DNA of 64,000 bases from Gigaspora rosea. Lineage: Eukaryota > Glomeromycota > Glomeromycetes > Diversisporales > Gigasporaceae. Positions 24,430 to 36,679 of this stretch are shown piece after piece. The stretch is taken from the NCBI GenBank assembly GCA_003550325.1, contig QKWP01000142.1, positions 292,191-356,190 of the forward strand, given 5' to 3'. The notes under the pieces are model-generated. The model made no database searches. It had not been told where the DNA came from and saw only the letters and a list, made by a program, of their open reading frames with translations. Position numbers and translations under genes: made by a program. The first letter of the stretch is position 1. Every line of letters starts with the position of its first letter.

Positions 24430-24670
24430 TTTATTAAAAACGCACAAAATGAACCAGAATATTATAATAAAGTAATTGTTGGATACTTTTGTAAGATTAA
24501 AAAATATTGAAGAAATCGGAAAGGAGGTTTTGGCACAGTATATTCTGCAATTCGAAATGATGGCAAACGGAAATATATAATGACAAATGATAAAAATAAA
24601 AATAAAATGATAAGAACGTCTCGTGAACAGAATAACAAGCAGTCGGATTTTCTTAATGAGGTAAATACAG
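24430..24670 (+). pseudogene. Kinase N-lobe relic following the TPR relic
   Basis: A mixed-frame reading gives EYYNKVIVGYF, then NIEEIGKGGFGTVYSAI, an intact glycine-rich loop followed by the strand that should lead to the VAIK lysine. It ends FLNE followed by GTAAAT, a possible exon boundary at about 24,660. Frameshifts precede the loop (near 24,490-24,505), and no C-lobe follows. Confidence 0.65.
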
Positions 24671-26950
24671 TATTATTAGTAATTATCACGTTTTTGTGAT
24701 GTCAGCAAATGGCCTGTCGTGGATTCTATTTCAAAGCAACAACATTTGAATTAGTAATTTATTAAAAAAATTTGCAAGAAAAAAATTTTTACAAATTTGT
24801 ATTAAAAAAATTGAATATAAATTGCACAAATTTTGCATAATAAAAATTTTAAAAATTTGTTCAATTTGCGTCAAAAAATTTCCTGATTATTTTTAATAAT
24901 ATTACATGAACAATACTTTGTAAAGATCAGATGTTTCAATCGACAATGAGAAATCGAAATTTACTCTAGGGGTTCTAAATTGATTCTGAATTTTGCCTAT
25001 AAAACTGTCTTTTCGGTTCTAATGGAATGCACCCTCAAAATTTGAGTGAGATAGTCCTTTACCATTGTCTTTTTCCGGTTGCTCATTGTAAGCATATCAG
25101 CCGATTTGATTTTTAGGGGTCTTCTTTCGGTAAACGGTTACACAGACTTTTGCCATTAAATGACGTGAAGAATAACAAACGAAACATTCAATAAAAAAAA
25201 AAGCTTTTTAGCTTTAATATGAGATAAACAAGCAATAAATACAGTACTAAACAAACAACTACACTAAGCCGTAAAAGAAAGCACTATCACTAGTTGTTGA
25301 AGCGCTCGGGTATATTCGGGTAGTGAACGACCGATTGCCATTTGAACGATCGGCTGTATAATGGGTAAGGGCGAATTCGGAAGTTATTTTTCAGGAAAAC
25401 ATCCTTTTTGACTTACTTTTAGCCATGTAGATATTGCAATATTCTATACATTTAATTATGGCTTCAAAGTAGGTTTAAAAGACCGTTTTTTAAAAACTAA
25501 CCTTATCTGTTATAATAAATTTTAACGACTAATAATTCTCAATTATGATTGGCTGATTTTGGGGTCAAACAAATCGGCTGACATTGAACAAAATTATTTC
25601 CGATTACAGATATTACTCATTTTTTAAACCATCTTTACTGTTTGATAAATATAAAAATAAAGTAATAATCCATTTAACTTTTAAATTTATTGCTTTGATA
25701 TTTCTGGTTTCCATATTACTAGTGTTTGAATCGTGCGTACTTTTCTAAGTAAAAACTATTTATCAAAAATCTATTTCATTTTGAAATCAATCGCTAATTT
25801 AATTTTCAGAAACAATTTTCAGAATCGATTAATAAATGATCTATTTTCCCATTCTTGGTTTAATTCCTCTCTTTAACAGTGCTCCAGATATTATTAAATA
25901 AGACTCTAGCAATACTATGTCGGACTTAGCTCTTGAAAAGAGCTGATGTTATGTTATTTGATACCTATATATAATAGGCCTGTTCTAATCGGTTTGGCAA
26001 CCCATATGACGTACATAAAGTTAACCAATAAATAAAACCAAATTATCTGTACTGATACCCTTTGTCTTTTATAATGAGCGTTGGCTATGGGCAAAAAAAG
26101 CATCTAATATATTAAACAATTGAAAACTGATGATACGAATTCAAAGTTCATCTTTTTACGTTCATATTTATGCTAATTAAACAACGTAAAAATAAATATC
26201 TGCTACATAACATTAAAGCCTTTAATTAAGTCTCTTTATTATGACTTTTTAAAGACACTGTGGTCGCTTGTAATATCATAAGTTTTTTCAAATAGGTAGT
26301 TTCTACTTACACAAAAGTATGATTAGTTATAATAAAGCTTTCTATGAAAAACTTGTAATGACGACTTGAACAACGTTATAGATCTTTGAATTAAAATTGT
26401 CTGTTAAAAAAATGAATCTATTTAGTAAGAGGAAATTTCCTAAAAGTACTGGTGAGACACTTATTTTGTCGAAACCTTGCATTATATTCACATTAGTTCA
26501 CATTAGTTCACTTTGCTGCTCAGCGATCTGATAATTGTATGATCTTACTCGGTTGTTCATAATTTTGTCATTAATTCTTGAAATGACAAGAATTTGAATT
26601 TTAGTTCTTTGCAAAAAGGTGACCCACGATTTTTGTGAAGATATTTCTATCAGTTCTACTTCATAACATATCTCTGTATTTTGAAAATCTGTAAAATTGT
26701 CTTAGAATTAAAAAATCGAAATTTCATTCTTCTACAATTGCTAAAACATGCGCTTAAATCATTAAATAAAATTTTATAGCAGCGTTCCAACTAGACTTGG
26801 ATCCGAAGCTCAAGAAGTTTTCATAAATATCAATAAACGTCTTTATATAATGTTGTATGCAAAAATATACAATGGTTCTTCAATCTTCTGAAGTTAAATA
26901 ACCGATATATGACCTTTATAGGCAAGTATAACTAATAAGTAGTTAATAAT
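24671..26950. other. Intergenic, no gene seen
   Basis: AT-rich. 24,760-24,900 is an A/T-rich stretch built from AAATTTG words. TCAGCCGATTTG at about 25,098 is inverted at about 25,578 and may mark an old element. CACATTAGTT is repeated at about 26,490-26,510. Nothing coding is supported. Confidence 0.4.
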
Positions 26951-26959
26951 TAAACTAGA

Positions 26960-27470
26960 AAATTGACTTGGCAAAAAATTATTGATCGGTGAATGATCCG
27001 AAAAAAATTTTTTTAATCGATCAAAAATCAAGAATAAATGCTTGATCGAGTATGATCGATCAAGCATGTAATTTATGAGCTCGAGTGGATATAATCGATC
27101 AATCATTAAGTCAATCATTAATCGATTATATTATATTTACGAGTTAAAAATAATAATAAGGTCATGCAACCTTATAAAATTACATCTCTAGGCTAACACG
27201 ATGCCCCCGATATTAATAATCACAACATTTTCATCAAAAATTTTCGACCTTATGAAATATTAACATTAGACATTTAGATCAGAAATTAAATAATATCCTG
27301 GGTGAAATCATATTAAAATTTTTAATCGATCAATATAATACTTTATTTGATCGATCAGTATCATCAATCATTGATTGACCTATTGTTGCTCGAACCTATT
27401 GATTGGTGCTCGATTATTGATCTAAATCGATCATCGAGCATAATATAATCGAGTCAATTCACTAAGTTAA
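26960..27470. repeat. Cluster of ATCGATCA palindrome words
   Basis: At least six ATCGATCA or GATCGATCA words within about 450 bp (about 27,017; 27,055; 27,093; 27,322; 27,350; 27,427), with loosely inverted flanks (AATTGACTTGG-like and CGAGTCAATTCACT). Probably a degraded foldback element. Confidence 0.5.
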
Positions 27471-27604
27471 ACATATAACGAATAAAATTTACAATATACG
27501 TACAGTTTTAAATTATATTTTATATTATTCATTAATATTCAACTCTTTTAATTCACTATCTGTTAAATAATTATAATTAATATTAAAGAATCTTATTTTA
27601 TTTA

Positions 27605-28726
27605 CTATGAAGTAATAATTATAGTTACTTGATAAAGTGATGTAGTATAACTAATAAGTTTACTTTTATAAATGTCATCAGAATATGTTTGTATATTATG
27701 TGTACTTTCAACATAATTTCTTAATAATTCATCCGATTTAGTTAATTCTAATAAAATACTTTCGTCAATCAGCCATTCTGCAAAAATTTCACAGACTTTT
27801 GTTGCTGATGGACGGTTTATAGGATCTCTTTCCCAACATTTCTTCATTAGATTTATGTAACATTGAGGTGTATTTTCAATAATCGTTGGTCGTAAATTAT
27901 TACGACAAATTTCAATCTGAAGTTGTGAACCAAATTCAAGATTATAAGATACAGATTTCCCATATAAAATTTCCCACATTATTATGCCAAATGAATAAAT
28001 ATCGGATGCTGTTGAATAATAACCTATATTTAAAGCTTCTGGTGCTATATACGGTAAAATTCCATAAACTTCACGTCTTTCTGCATTTAATGCTATATTT
28101 GCTGATATTGAAAGTCCTAAATCTGCAATATAAGCACTATGTAAATTATCTTGTAGAATATTACCACTATGTAAATCTCGATGAATAAGTCCATGAGAAT
28201 GGATTATTTGAAGATCAGAGGCAATACAATGCAATAATGTTAATTTATCTTTCCATTTCATTTTTGTTACAGGGTGAAGATTTTGACGCAATGAGCCCAT
28301 TGAAGCATATTCTAAGACAAGGATATAATCTCCAAAATAATCTTTTGATATTCCATAACATTTTAAAAATGATGGGTGTTTAGCACTAATATCACAGTAC
28401 ACTTCTAGCTTTATTATTAAAAAAATATTTAATATTTATAAATTGTTAAAGAAAATAATGAACACATAAATAAAAACCTCTTTTATAAATTCTTCATTAT
28501 AAGATTTTGATCCGTGGAGTACTTTGAGTGCAACGTTTCCCCAAACATCTTGTTTTTTATCTAGCCAACCGGCATGAAATACTGTTGCAAATCCACCCTG
28601 CCCTATTTTTTTAATATCCATAAATTCTTCATATGAAATCCATGATAATGGACATTTCACTTCAGTCAATAATTTTTTAACATCATCGTCAATGTCAAAA
28701 TTTTCATTCGTGCATTCATTTACAGC
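27605..28726 (-). CDS. TKL-like protein kinase, apparently intact
   Basis: Exon (about 28,726-28,478) encodes an acidic lead (NFDIDDDVKK), KCPLSWISYEEF, the loop GQGGFATVF and VALKVL. The intron 28,477-28,409 (69 bp) is GTTTTT...AAG, with an atypical donor. The next exon (28,408-27,605) begins LEVYCDIS and has IHRDLHSGN with a complete HRD, DLG in place of DFG, YIAPEAL, then SDIYSFGIIMWEI and CWERDPINRPSA. The C-terminal 45 residues are non-catalytic. No frameshift is seen. An acceptor TTTTTTAG-like site at about 28,727 suggests at least one more 5' exon that I could not find; there is no in-frame ATG before the glycine loop. The large Sel1 gene lies 330 bp upstream. It presumably phosphorylates Ser/Thr or Tyr in signalling; the substrate is unknown. 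Confidence 0.85.
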
Positions 28727-28786
28727 TAAAAATTATTAACAGGTAAATTTAAACTATCTCAAAAATAAGTCAAATAATAATACGAT

Positions 28787-28942
28787 AGGGTGAAACCCGC
28801 GCTGAATTTTGGTTAAATCCGCTATGCAGATAACATGATGGTGAAATCCGCGTTGACATATATAACACACTATGCTAACGCGGATTCCACCCAAACCCTA
28901 TGATCAAGCGGGTTTTACTAGAATTCAGCGGGGTTTCGCCCT
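28787..28942. mobile_element. GC-richer 156-bp foldback MITE
   Basis: AGGGTGAAACCCGCGCTGA at the left pairs with TCAGCGGGGTTTCGCCCT at the right over about 37 bp. A second inner inverted pair, GGTGAAATCCGCGTT and AACGCGGATTCCACC, makes a double hairpin. It lies between the kinase and Sel1 genes. Confidence 0.75.
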
Positions 28943-29059
28943 GACATATAATAATTAGCTTAAATTACCAAGCGTCAGCGTCTTATCTTCCTAATTATTA
29001 ATGGAATAATGCATCTTAAAAAAAAAATTATAATTACGTAAAAATTAGATAAACGCTAT

Positions 29060-30464
29060 TTACATTTGATACCAATAGTCAGCCTTCTGTAAATCTCTCG
29101 GGACTCCAATCCCATTTCGATAGCAATAACCAAGTTGTGTCATTCCGTTAGAATTACCCATCTCAGCAGATTTTTGATAATGAATGAATGACTTATTTTC
29201 ATCCTTTTCCACCCCTATTCCGTGTCGATAGCAATATCCAAGGTTATTTAATGCATTAGAAATCCCCATTTCGGCAGATTTCTGGTAATTAACGAATGCA
29301 TTGAGTTCATCCTTTTCAACACCTATTCCATGATGATAAAAATATCCAAGATCATTTATTGCAATAGCATGTCCCTTATCGGCAGATTTTTGATAATAAA
29401 TGAATGCATTGTGCTCGTCTTTTTCAACTCCTATTCCGTAAAAATAACAGTCCGCAAGCTCATATATTCCATTGGCATTTCCCATCTCTGCAGATTTTTG
29501 ATGATTGACAAATGCTTTATATTCATCTTTTTCAATTCCTATTCCATTTCGATAACAAAATCCAAGATCATTTATTGCATCAGAATCTCCCATTTCGGCA
29601 GATTTTTGATAATAAAGGAATGCCTTATGTTCATCCTTTTCCACACCTATTCCATTTTGATAACAACGTGCAAGATTATATATTGCAGCAGCATTTCCCA
29701 TCTCAGCAGATTTTTGATGATTGACAAATGCTTTATGTTCATCTTTTCCAACTCCTATTCCATTTCGATAACAAAATCCAAGATCATTTATTGCATCAGA
29801 ATCTCCAATTTCGGCAGATTTTTGATAATAAATGAATGCCTTATGTTCATCCTTTTCCACCCCTATTCCACTTTGCAGCATTTCCCATCTCAGCAGATGT
29901 TTGATAATTGACGAATGCTTTGTGCTCATCTTTTTCAACTCCTATTCCATTTCGATAACAAAATCCAAGGTCATTTAACGCAGAAGTGTTTCCCATATCG
30001 GCTGACTTCTGATAATGAATAAATACTTTATATTCATCCTTTTCCACCCCTATGCCATTCTGATAGCAACCAGCTAGATTATATATTCCATTAACATTTC
30101 CCATCTCAGCAGATTTTTGATAATGATAGAATGCTTTATTTTCATCCTTTTCAATCCCTATTCCTTGATGATAGCAATATCCAAGATCGTTCATTGCAAT
30201 GGAATTCCCCATATCAGCAGATTTTTGATAATGAATGAATGCCTTGTACTCATCTTTTTCAACTCCTATTCCGCAAAAATAACAGTTCGCGAGCTCATAT
30301 ATTCCACTAGCATTTCCCATCTCAGCAGACTTTTGATAATGAATGAATGCTTTATTTTCATCTTTTTCAACCTCTATTCCATGTTTATAATTGTATCCAA
30401 GATCATAAGGGTCTAACATTTTTGATTTTTTATAACGAAATAGATTATTATAAAATTTTTTCAT
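29060..30464 (-). pseudogene. Large Sel1-repeat protein, frameshifted in the middle
   Basis: From the ATG at 30,464 an N-terminal MKKFYNNLFRYKKSK leads into five Sel1 repeats of 36 residues (108 bp). At about 29,875-29,885 part of a repeat is missing with loss of frame: the first frame reads GNAAKWNRGG and then stops, while the second frame picks up QSGIGVEKDE and runs seven or eight more repeats to YWYQM and a stop at 29,060. Most units have GIGVEKDE followed by KAFxxYQKSAEMG. Two unit types alternate: one with IYxLAxCYxxG and one with NDLGxCYRNG. The break could be a real deletion or a repeat-collapse error; without it the protein would have 12-13 repeats. Sel1 proteins act as assembly scaffolds. 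The kinase lies downstream on the same strand. Confidence 0.85.
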
Positions 30465-30968
30465 TGTTTTGAGTGAGAAAAAACGAACCTACATTTAAAT
30501 AATTTAACTGCACAATTGTACTGTACAAACAGTACATACGTAATATTTACAAAATTTTATTTTACCATTTGAGTAACATAAAGCTTTATTTTTTTGTTAG
30601 CTACATATGGGTATGGAATAGGTGATACAATATGAAAAACCTGAAGATCGATTTTTATGCTATACTAGTGTAATAGATGGCGCGAAACGCCACCCATCTT
30701 ATTTACTAATTTTATTTAACCATGCTATTCCAGTGATTATAGTATGTGTTCTTAGTTTGTGTTGGAATGATTTGATTTCAATTATAAAACTCTTTTACCA
30801 TTCTGATAACCACAGTACAGCATTACATGATTGTGTTGGTTTGCATTGTGGCTATAGTGTTGCACAATGTGGTCGGATTTGTTTATAAATATCAAGAATC
30901 CAATTTATGCAGTATGTAGATCATATATTAAGTTAACTCCGCTTTAACTGACTTCTAAATTACATTTT
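30465..30968. other. Spacer with a doubtful 88-codon frame
   Basis: A plus-strand frame at 30,622-30,888 starts only with GTG and has no recognisable family (one hydrophobic stretch, then a Cys/His-containing end). It may be a gene fragment; I do not call it a gene. Confidence 0.25.
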
Positions 30969-31154
30969 ACTTTATTTGCGCGTGTAACACAAACCAAAAA
31001 AGGAAATCCGCTTTTGTAAATAAACTAAGTGCGTGAGATAAAAATTTAGGGTTAGGGCCTTAACGTTAGAGCCTATAGGGTTGGAGTGATGCTTAATATA
31101 AGTAAAATTTCATTCCCGTCTTTTTTAATTAGTGCACCAAGATCGATTTAAACA

Positions 31155-31224
<70 letters not shown>

Positions 31225-31358
31225 TTTCTGCGTATTTCGCTTTTTCTTCTTTTACGCGTGTTCGAATTCTTCATCGGGCTGATCCGGAATAGTCAAATTT
31301 TGCACTCTCCGATTGGCTATTTCCTCTCCAGGAGCTTGTATTACCCGCGCAAATAAGT
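30969..31358. mobile_element. MITE carrying (CA)33 and telomere-like repeats
   Basis: The ends ACTTTATTTGCGCGTGTAAC and the complement of TTACCCGCGCAAATAAGTG form an imperfect TIR of about 24 bp. The interior has TTTAGGGTTAGGG (31,045-31,057), a CCCGTCTTTTTTAATTAGTG box (31,116-31,135) and CGGGCTGATCCGG (31,275-31,287). Confidence 0.65.
31156..31221. repeat. (CA)33 microsatellite
   Basis: 66 bp of uninterrupted CA, the longest simple dinucleotide repeat in the window and unusual in its A/T-rich surroundings. Confidence 0.98.
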
Positions 31359-31383
31359 GGATGCCCTAAATTAGGGGTAAGTT

Positions 31384-31883
31384 CTATAAAAGTATTCTAA
31401 AGTTTGTGTTCCGACGATTTTGTTTGGTCTTAAACTTGGCGGAGTTTGAGGTACGTTGCTTTCTCTGCGGAATTTGAGAATATTTCAAATTCAAACCTTT
31501 GTTCCTTAGTTTTCCCACGATTGTTTGGTCTTGTGATAGTTCTAATATTGTTGGTTTTTTTCCAAATTTTGCAGCCATTGCATGTTGTTCTTCCTTTTGA
31601 AATAACTAGGTATTTATGTTCTTTATATTGCTTTTTTAAGATTATGGTTCTGTGCTCGATTCTTCTTAAAAGTGCCATTATGGATTGGACATTCTTTTTG
31701 TATTTTATTAATATTTGTATAGAAGATTTGGTTTCAGGTTGGTTCTTTTTGGTTTATCTATTTTATATTGCAATAGTTGTTGTCTATATGCATTTCAAGA
31801 TACAGTCAACTTTATTTATTCTGAACTATCTGTTCTTATATGTAAAATTGGTCAAAAAGTTCAGTTCACAAGAGTTACTATGA
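31384..31883. other. Overlapping open frames of uncertain status
   Basis: A plus frame (31,446-31,883) is uniformly hydrophobic, and two minus frames (31,430-31,678; 31,384-31,578) are basic. No family is recognised. The hydrophobic frame looks like translated T-rich DNA; the minus frames may be a relic of an unidentified gene. Confidence 0.25.
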
Positions 31884-32058
31884 TGCTAATCTGAACTTTA
31901 TAATAAAATTTACAAATGTTCTAGAGTTTTGCATTCAATTTTTAGAGTTTATTAAGGTTCAGATTAGAGATGATCAGATTAGAAAGAGGCAACTGTATTT
32001 CTAATATTTCTTTTCATGTTCTTATCTTTTCTATTATTAATTCTAAGTTTTTCAAGTA

Positions 32059-33464
32059 CAGTCAGACCTCCCTATAGTCACACCCCATATATTCACACCT
32101 TTATTTAAGCACCCGATTTTGTGCGATGGACTCAAACATAGTAAAAAACCTCATAATAGTCACAAATCGCTTATAATCACTATCACCATGAAAATTTGAT
32201 TTTTTAATAATTTTATTAAGAATAAACTCTCATTATAGTCACTGGGTTATTTAAAATGACTTATGACCAAATGACTCAGGTTATTTGAAAAAATGATCTT
32301 TTGGGAATGGCCCGAGTTATTTGCAATTAATGGTCATTTAATGTTTGTGTATGATTGGATACTGTGCCTAGAGACCTGATAGTAGTGGTCTGAACAGGTC
32401 AGATATTGATCCAAGTCATGACCTGGGTCAATGGGTCATATAGAAGCTTACAAATTTTAATAAGATTTATTGAAGTTATGCATTTAAATATGCCATTCAA
32501 GTTAGTGAATATTATTATTTAATTTTATATATTTTACAACACTTAGTGTATATAAAATCTAGATCTAAAATAGTTTATTCAAATTATGATATTTATTATT
32601 TAATTTCATTTACTTATAAAACTTAGTTATATAAAAAACATTTATTAATCAAAGATCTAAAATAAGTTATTCGCAAACATTTATTGTAATAATCTACGAA
32701 TATAAAGTATATTTATTAATCTAAGTATTGAAAAATAAGTTTCATAAAAATTGACTGTTTAATTTACCATATTTGCATTGTTTTTTGAGTCCCGTATTAT
32801 AATACAGTAGTCACTTCGACTTCATTATGTTTTATAGATTCAATTAATTATTTACCATATTTCTCTTTTATAGATAAATTTCATAAAATATGATTAATAG
32901 AGTGGCTATTTATATTGTATTTGCGGACTCATGTGATCCAAAAAATTACAAAGATTGTCAATCATTATAAATAATCTAAATATTTAAAATAATCTATCTA
33001 TTCACGAATATTGCTTTTAATTTCAATTGGTAAGTATTCATTAACCTAAATGTTTAAAATAAGTTATTTATAAGATATACTTTTAATCACTTAATGTTAA
33101 GAATTTTTATTAATTTTAGTTAATTCATGATGATTTAAATATTTATTTTATTTGTATCTGGTTAGTTGGGAGCATAAAAATTATTTGCATTTACATATAT
33201 TAATACGACTAAATACCCTGATTAATTATATACAATACACATGTTTGATTTAAATAACCAAGTATACTATAAACAATATCAATGTGTATATTTATATTTT
33301 GTTTTAGACTATAGATTTTTGATTTTTAATAAAATTTTTATAATCACCATTTATAATTTTTAATATAAATATGATTATATAGAGGTTTGGATTTATAGTC
33401 ACATCTTTCTATAATCACCATATTTGGGCACGACCAACTTGGTGATTATAGGGAAGGACAACTA
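32059..33464. mobile_element. 1.4-kb pogo/mariner-like non-autonomous element
   Basis: The left end CAGTCAGACCTCCCTATAGT follows TA. The right end resembles its complement (CTATAGGGAAGGACAACTATA-like, with mismatches). Subterminal words ATAGTCACA and ATAATCACC repeat at both sides. The interior is AT-rich with no transposase. CAGT-starting TIRs and TA insertion are characteristic of pogo-type elements. Confidence 0.6.
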
Positions 33465-33929
33465 TATAGGTACTAATTTTTTTCAACATTTTATAAGATC
33501 CTTTATTTTATATAGATTTCATGGTTCTAGTGTTTTTGGTTCTGTTATTTTAGAATTTAATCTGTTTAGTAAATTGGCAAAAGTTATTATATAGCTTGCT
33601 TTCTTTTGCAGACAGCTTTTTGCTATCTTTCTTGGGTTGAATAGTAAGATTGTTTAAGTGTAAAGAGAATATAAATCATTTCTATTAATAAACTAGTGAC
33701 AAAAAATATTTTTACTGCAGATTAAAAAATTGCTACATATATAAAAGTTAATTTTTTACCAATAGGTAAATAAATTAATATTTATATGCTAAGTAAAATT
33801 GTTCATAATAAAAAATTACACATATGAAAAAGATCTTCTGTAACTCTATTTGCTGATCACTTGTACCAACAAATACGCTAACACTTCAGAAGTAAAGTCT
33901 TAAAGAAATAGCAGAAAAACTACGAAAAC

Positions 33930-34670
33930 ATGCAACCCAGCAGCTATTATTTAGGAATACAGTTAACTGAGTATCTGCTAATAGCTTTAGAGTTTGTCAC
34001 TCACCACAAAAAAGGCACTTGTCATTTAGAGATAAAGATCATAGACTATTTGCTACAAGCTCAGAGTTTATCACTCACCACAAAACAAGAAGTTCTTGGC
34101 GCTTTTTGCTGGATCTTGGACTATACAGGAAGAACCACTATCCTTACTATGGCTACATATGAAATTTTTTGGTGTCATTGGTGTGCAAAGAATTTTTAGA
34201 AAGTGGGCTTTTTGGTGTATCCCCTCCAAAAGATCTGCTGTATTTACTGCTTCCAAAAAGGAAAGGCACCTACTGTATTGGATACAATCATCATGAGTAG
34301 CTTGGAAACAGGAAATGTAGAAAGACGTGCGAGACTTAAGGAGAATCACTGGAAGAAGATTCTAAAAGCTTTGTTTTAAGCAGTTCGGTTTATATGACTG
34401 CCTTCCGTTTAACATCTGGGACCTGGGCCATTTTTGACAGGACAAGGTTATAGATATTAACAATTTTTATTTGTAAGTCAGACAGGTAATGTTATTACAA
34501 CATAACTTTGTTCTGCTAACTTTAGGCCTCAGGAAAGATTGAAGGTAGCAGAAGGCCAACATGAAGTCTGAGTTTCTTTTTTCTCAACTATTTGTAATAT
34601 ATTATTTCTCTTCTGCATGTAATAATATAAAAAATAAATAAATGATAAAGAGCAAGGTCTCAGTTATAAA
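33930..34670 (+). mobile_element. Non-LTR retroelement fragment
   Basis: A moderately GC-rich island with fragments of coding sequence in several frames. One (about 34,200-34,270) reads SGLFGVSPPKDLLYLLLPKR, similar in layout to VPPPKDWHCCSYPNREEG in the retrocopy at 7,405. The 3' end AATAAATGATAAAGAGCAAG then GTCTCA (34,637-34,662) matches the end of the LINE at about 50,995-51,018. No endonuclease or reverse transcriptase motif is visible, so it is a truncated or non-autonomous copy. Confidence 0.6.
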
Positions 34671-34854
34671 ATGGTAAAATAAAATTACACATATTCTAAA
34701 AATTTTATTAATTTTGAATATAATTTGATAAAGTTTCATAGTATCAACTTTTGTAGAAGCAGGCTTTTCTGTGGAGAAATCACAAATTGGCTAATAAAAT
34801 TACATATACAATTAGTAAAATAGGGTTCCAAAGATGAAACAACTACTATATGTG

Positions 34855-34925
34855 TCCAAAAATAAGCTATCTTTTTTGGCCAAAAAATTACATAAAAAAT
34901 GTGAGATAGCTTATTTTCAAAATAT
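34855..34925. mobile_element. AATAAGC-family hairpin
   Basis: AAAAATAAGCTATCTTTTTT pairs with the complement of GAGATAGCTTATTTTC. Related to 8,340-8,500, 42,955-43,090 and 38,520-38,585 by the shared GGCCAAAAAATTACA box and the following GAAAAATTGAAAACATACT. Confidence 0.6.
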
Positions 34926-34931
34926 TTGGTT

Positions 34932-35490
34932 TTTTGAAAAATTGAAAACATACTAATAAAAGTAGTCCAAATAATACTAAATTTTTATTATAGCAAATAT
35001 AAAATTTTTTGCTACTCATTTATTAATAGAAATGATCTACATACCTTTACTCTTAAATATTTTTAATAGTTTTTTTATTTCTTAGTACATTTTGGTTTTT
35101 TCAAAGCATTCTTTAGTGTATATATATTCATATATTTATTTTTATCATATTTAGTCTTTTTTTGAGTCCATTTAAAAAGTTTTTACTTGGATTGATTCTT
35201 TGTACTAGTANTTTTGAAAAATTGAAAACATACTAATAAAAGTAGGTTATCTAATATAAATTTTTTCTATTATTAAATATAAAATTTTTTGCTACTCATT
35301 TATTAATAGAAATGATCTACATACCTTTACTCTTAAATATTTTTAATAGTTTTTTTATTTCTTAGTACATTTTGGTTTTTTCAAAGCATTCTTTAGTGTA
35401 TATATATTCATATATTTATTTTTATCATATTTAGTCTTTTTTTGAGTCCATTTAAAAAGTTTTTACTTGGATTGATTCTTTGTACTAGTA
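34932..35490. repeat. 279-bp tandem duplication joined by a single N
   Basis: 34,932-35,210 and 35,212-35,490 have the same length and nearly the same sequence (about 60 bases near the start differ); one N sits at 35,211. Either a true duplication with one unresolved base, or two overlapping contigs or alleles placed end to end. Confidence 0.85.
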
Positions 35491-36679
35491 ATATATATTT
35501 TCTTTTCTATTTCAGTAAATAGTATTAATTGACTAATTTTCTGTCCTAGCAAAAATAATATTTGTTGTTCTTTATTGGGTTGCTTTGGTTACTCCTGTGT
35601 TTAAAAATATTAAAGCTGTAACTTAACTGTCTTGTCAAGTTTCTGTTAATATTATTAATATTCTATTTAAATATCCTGTATTTTTTAAAGTAGTTGTTAT
35701 AATATTCAATTCTTACTTTTATAATTTTTTTATTTTGTTAGTTTTTTTCTATTGCAAAATTAGCTTGTTTGCTTTTATTATATATTTTGTTTAGTATCTT
35801 TAGCTGTAGATATTTTTGTTTCTTTAGATCTATAGCTTTTATAATAATATTCTTCTATTTTTACTTTAGTACTATACAATTTATAATAAAATAATTGTAG
35901 TTAAATATTTTATTAATACAGTTCCAGGCACTAAAAGTAATACAAACTAATAATATTTAATATAAAAAAAATATCACAAAAAATAAGCTACTATTTTGTA
36001 GTTTAACTAATTACTACAACATAGTAGTCTTAGTTTTCAAAAACTTATTATAAATTTTTTTTATTTAATAAGTTTAAAAGTATAGTATCTTTATATGATA
36101 CATAAAAATTTAATCAAAAATTGCTTCTTGCTATTGGTCAAATTTAATTTTTTTAAAAAATTAATTCTAAAATTTTTTTAAATTAATTTTTGACCAATCA
36201 AAATATGAGAATTCAAAAAAACATCAAATTTCAATATAAAATTTTTGAAAATAGAACAAAATTTCATTTCTGTCTTTAGGTGTCTGAACTATATCAATTA
36301 TTTTTTTTCATTTGGGTCTTTTATTTTAATTTTTTTAAATATAAATTTATTATTGTTATTTTATCAAATATAAATATATAGAATAGGCTTTCAAAGCAAT
36401 TGTATATTGTGAGTTCTTTTTCTGTTTCTTTTTAAATTATTTTGCTGTTCTTTTTATTTTTTTTTTTACTTAGTCATTTAAAATTTCAAATTGTTTCTTG
36501 AATCTTTTCTTTATATATATTATTGCAAATTTATTACTTTATTCTTGATTTTGTATATTAAAATATTTTTTTAGTAATTTAATTATAAATTTTTTATTTT
36601 TTGGATTGTCATAGTTCAATTAGTTCTGATTCATTTTAATTTGATATTCTACTTTACTTCAATTCAAAAGTTCTTTAAG
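35491..36679. other. AT-rich spacer without a gene
   Basis: T-rich and A-rich low-complexity sequence; no supported gene or repeat boundary. Confidence 0.4.

Noticed and set aside
29330..29911. 193-codon plus-strand frame opposite the Sel1 array
   Set aside because: It is the reverse-strand shadow of the 108-bp Sel1 repeat; its periodic hydrophobic sequence mirrors the repeat unit.
31446..31883. 145-codon hydrophobic plus-strand frame as a membrane protein
   Set aside because: It is uniformly Leu/Phe/Ile-rich, as expected from T-rich DNA, with no start context, no family match and no copy.
34071..34349. 92-codon minus-strand frame in the retroelement fragment
   Set aside because: The plus strand carries the recognisable SPPKD-like segment and the 3' terminal box; the minus frame has no support.
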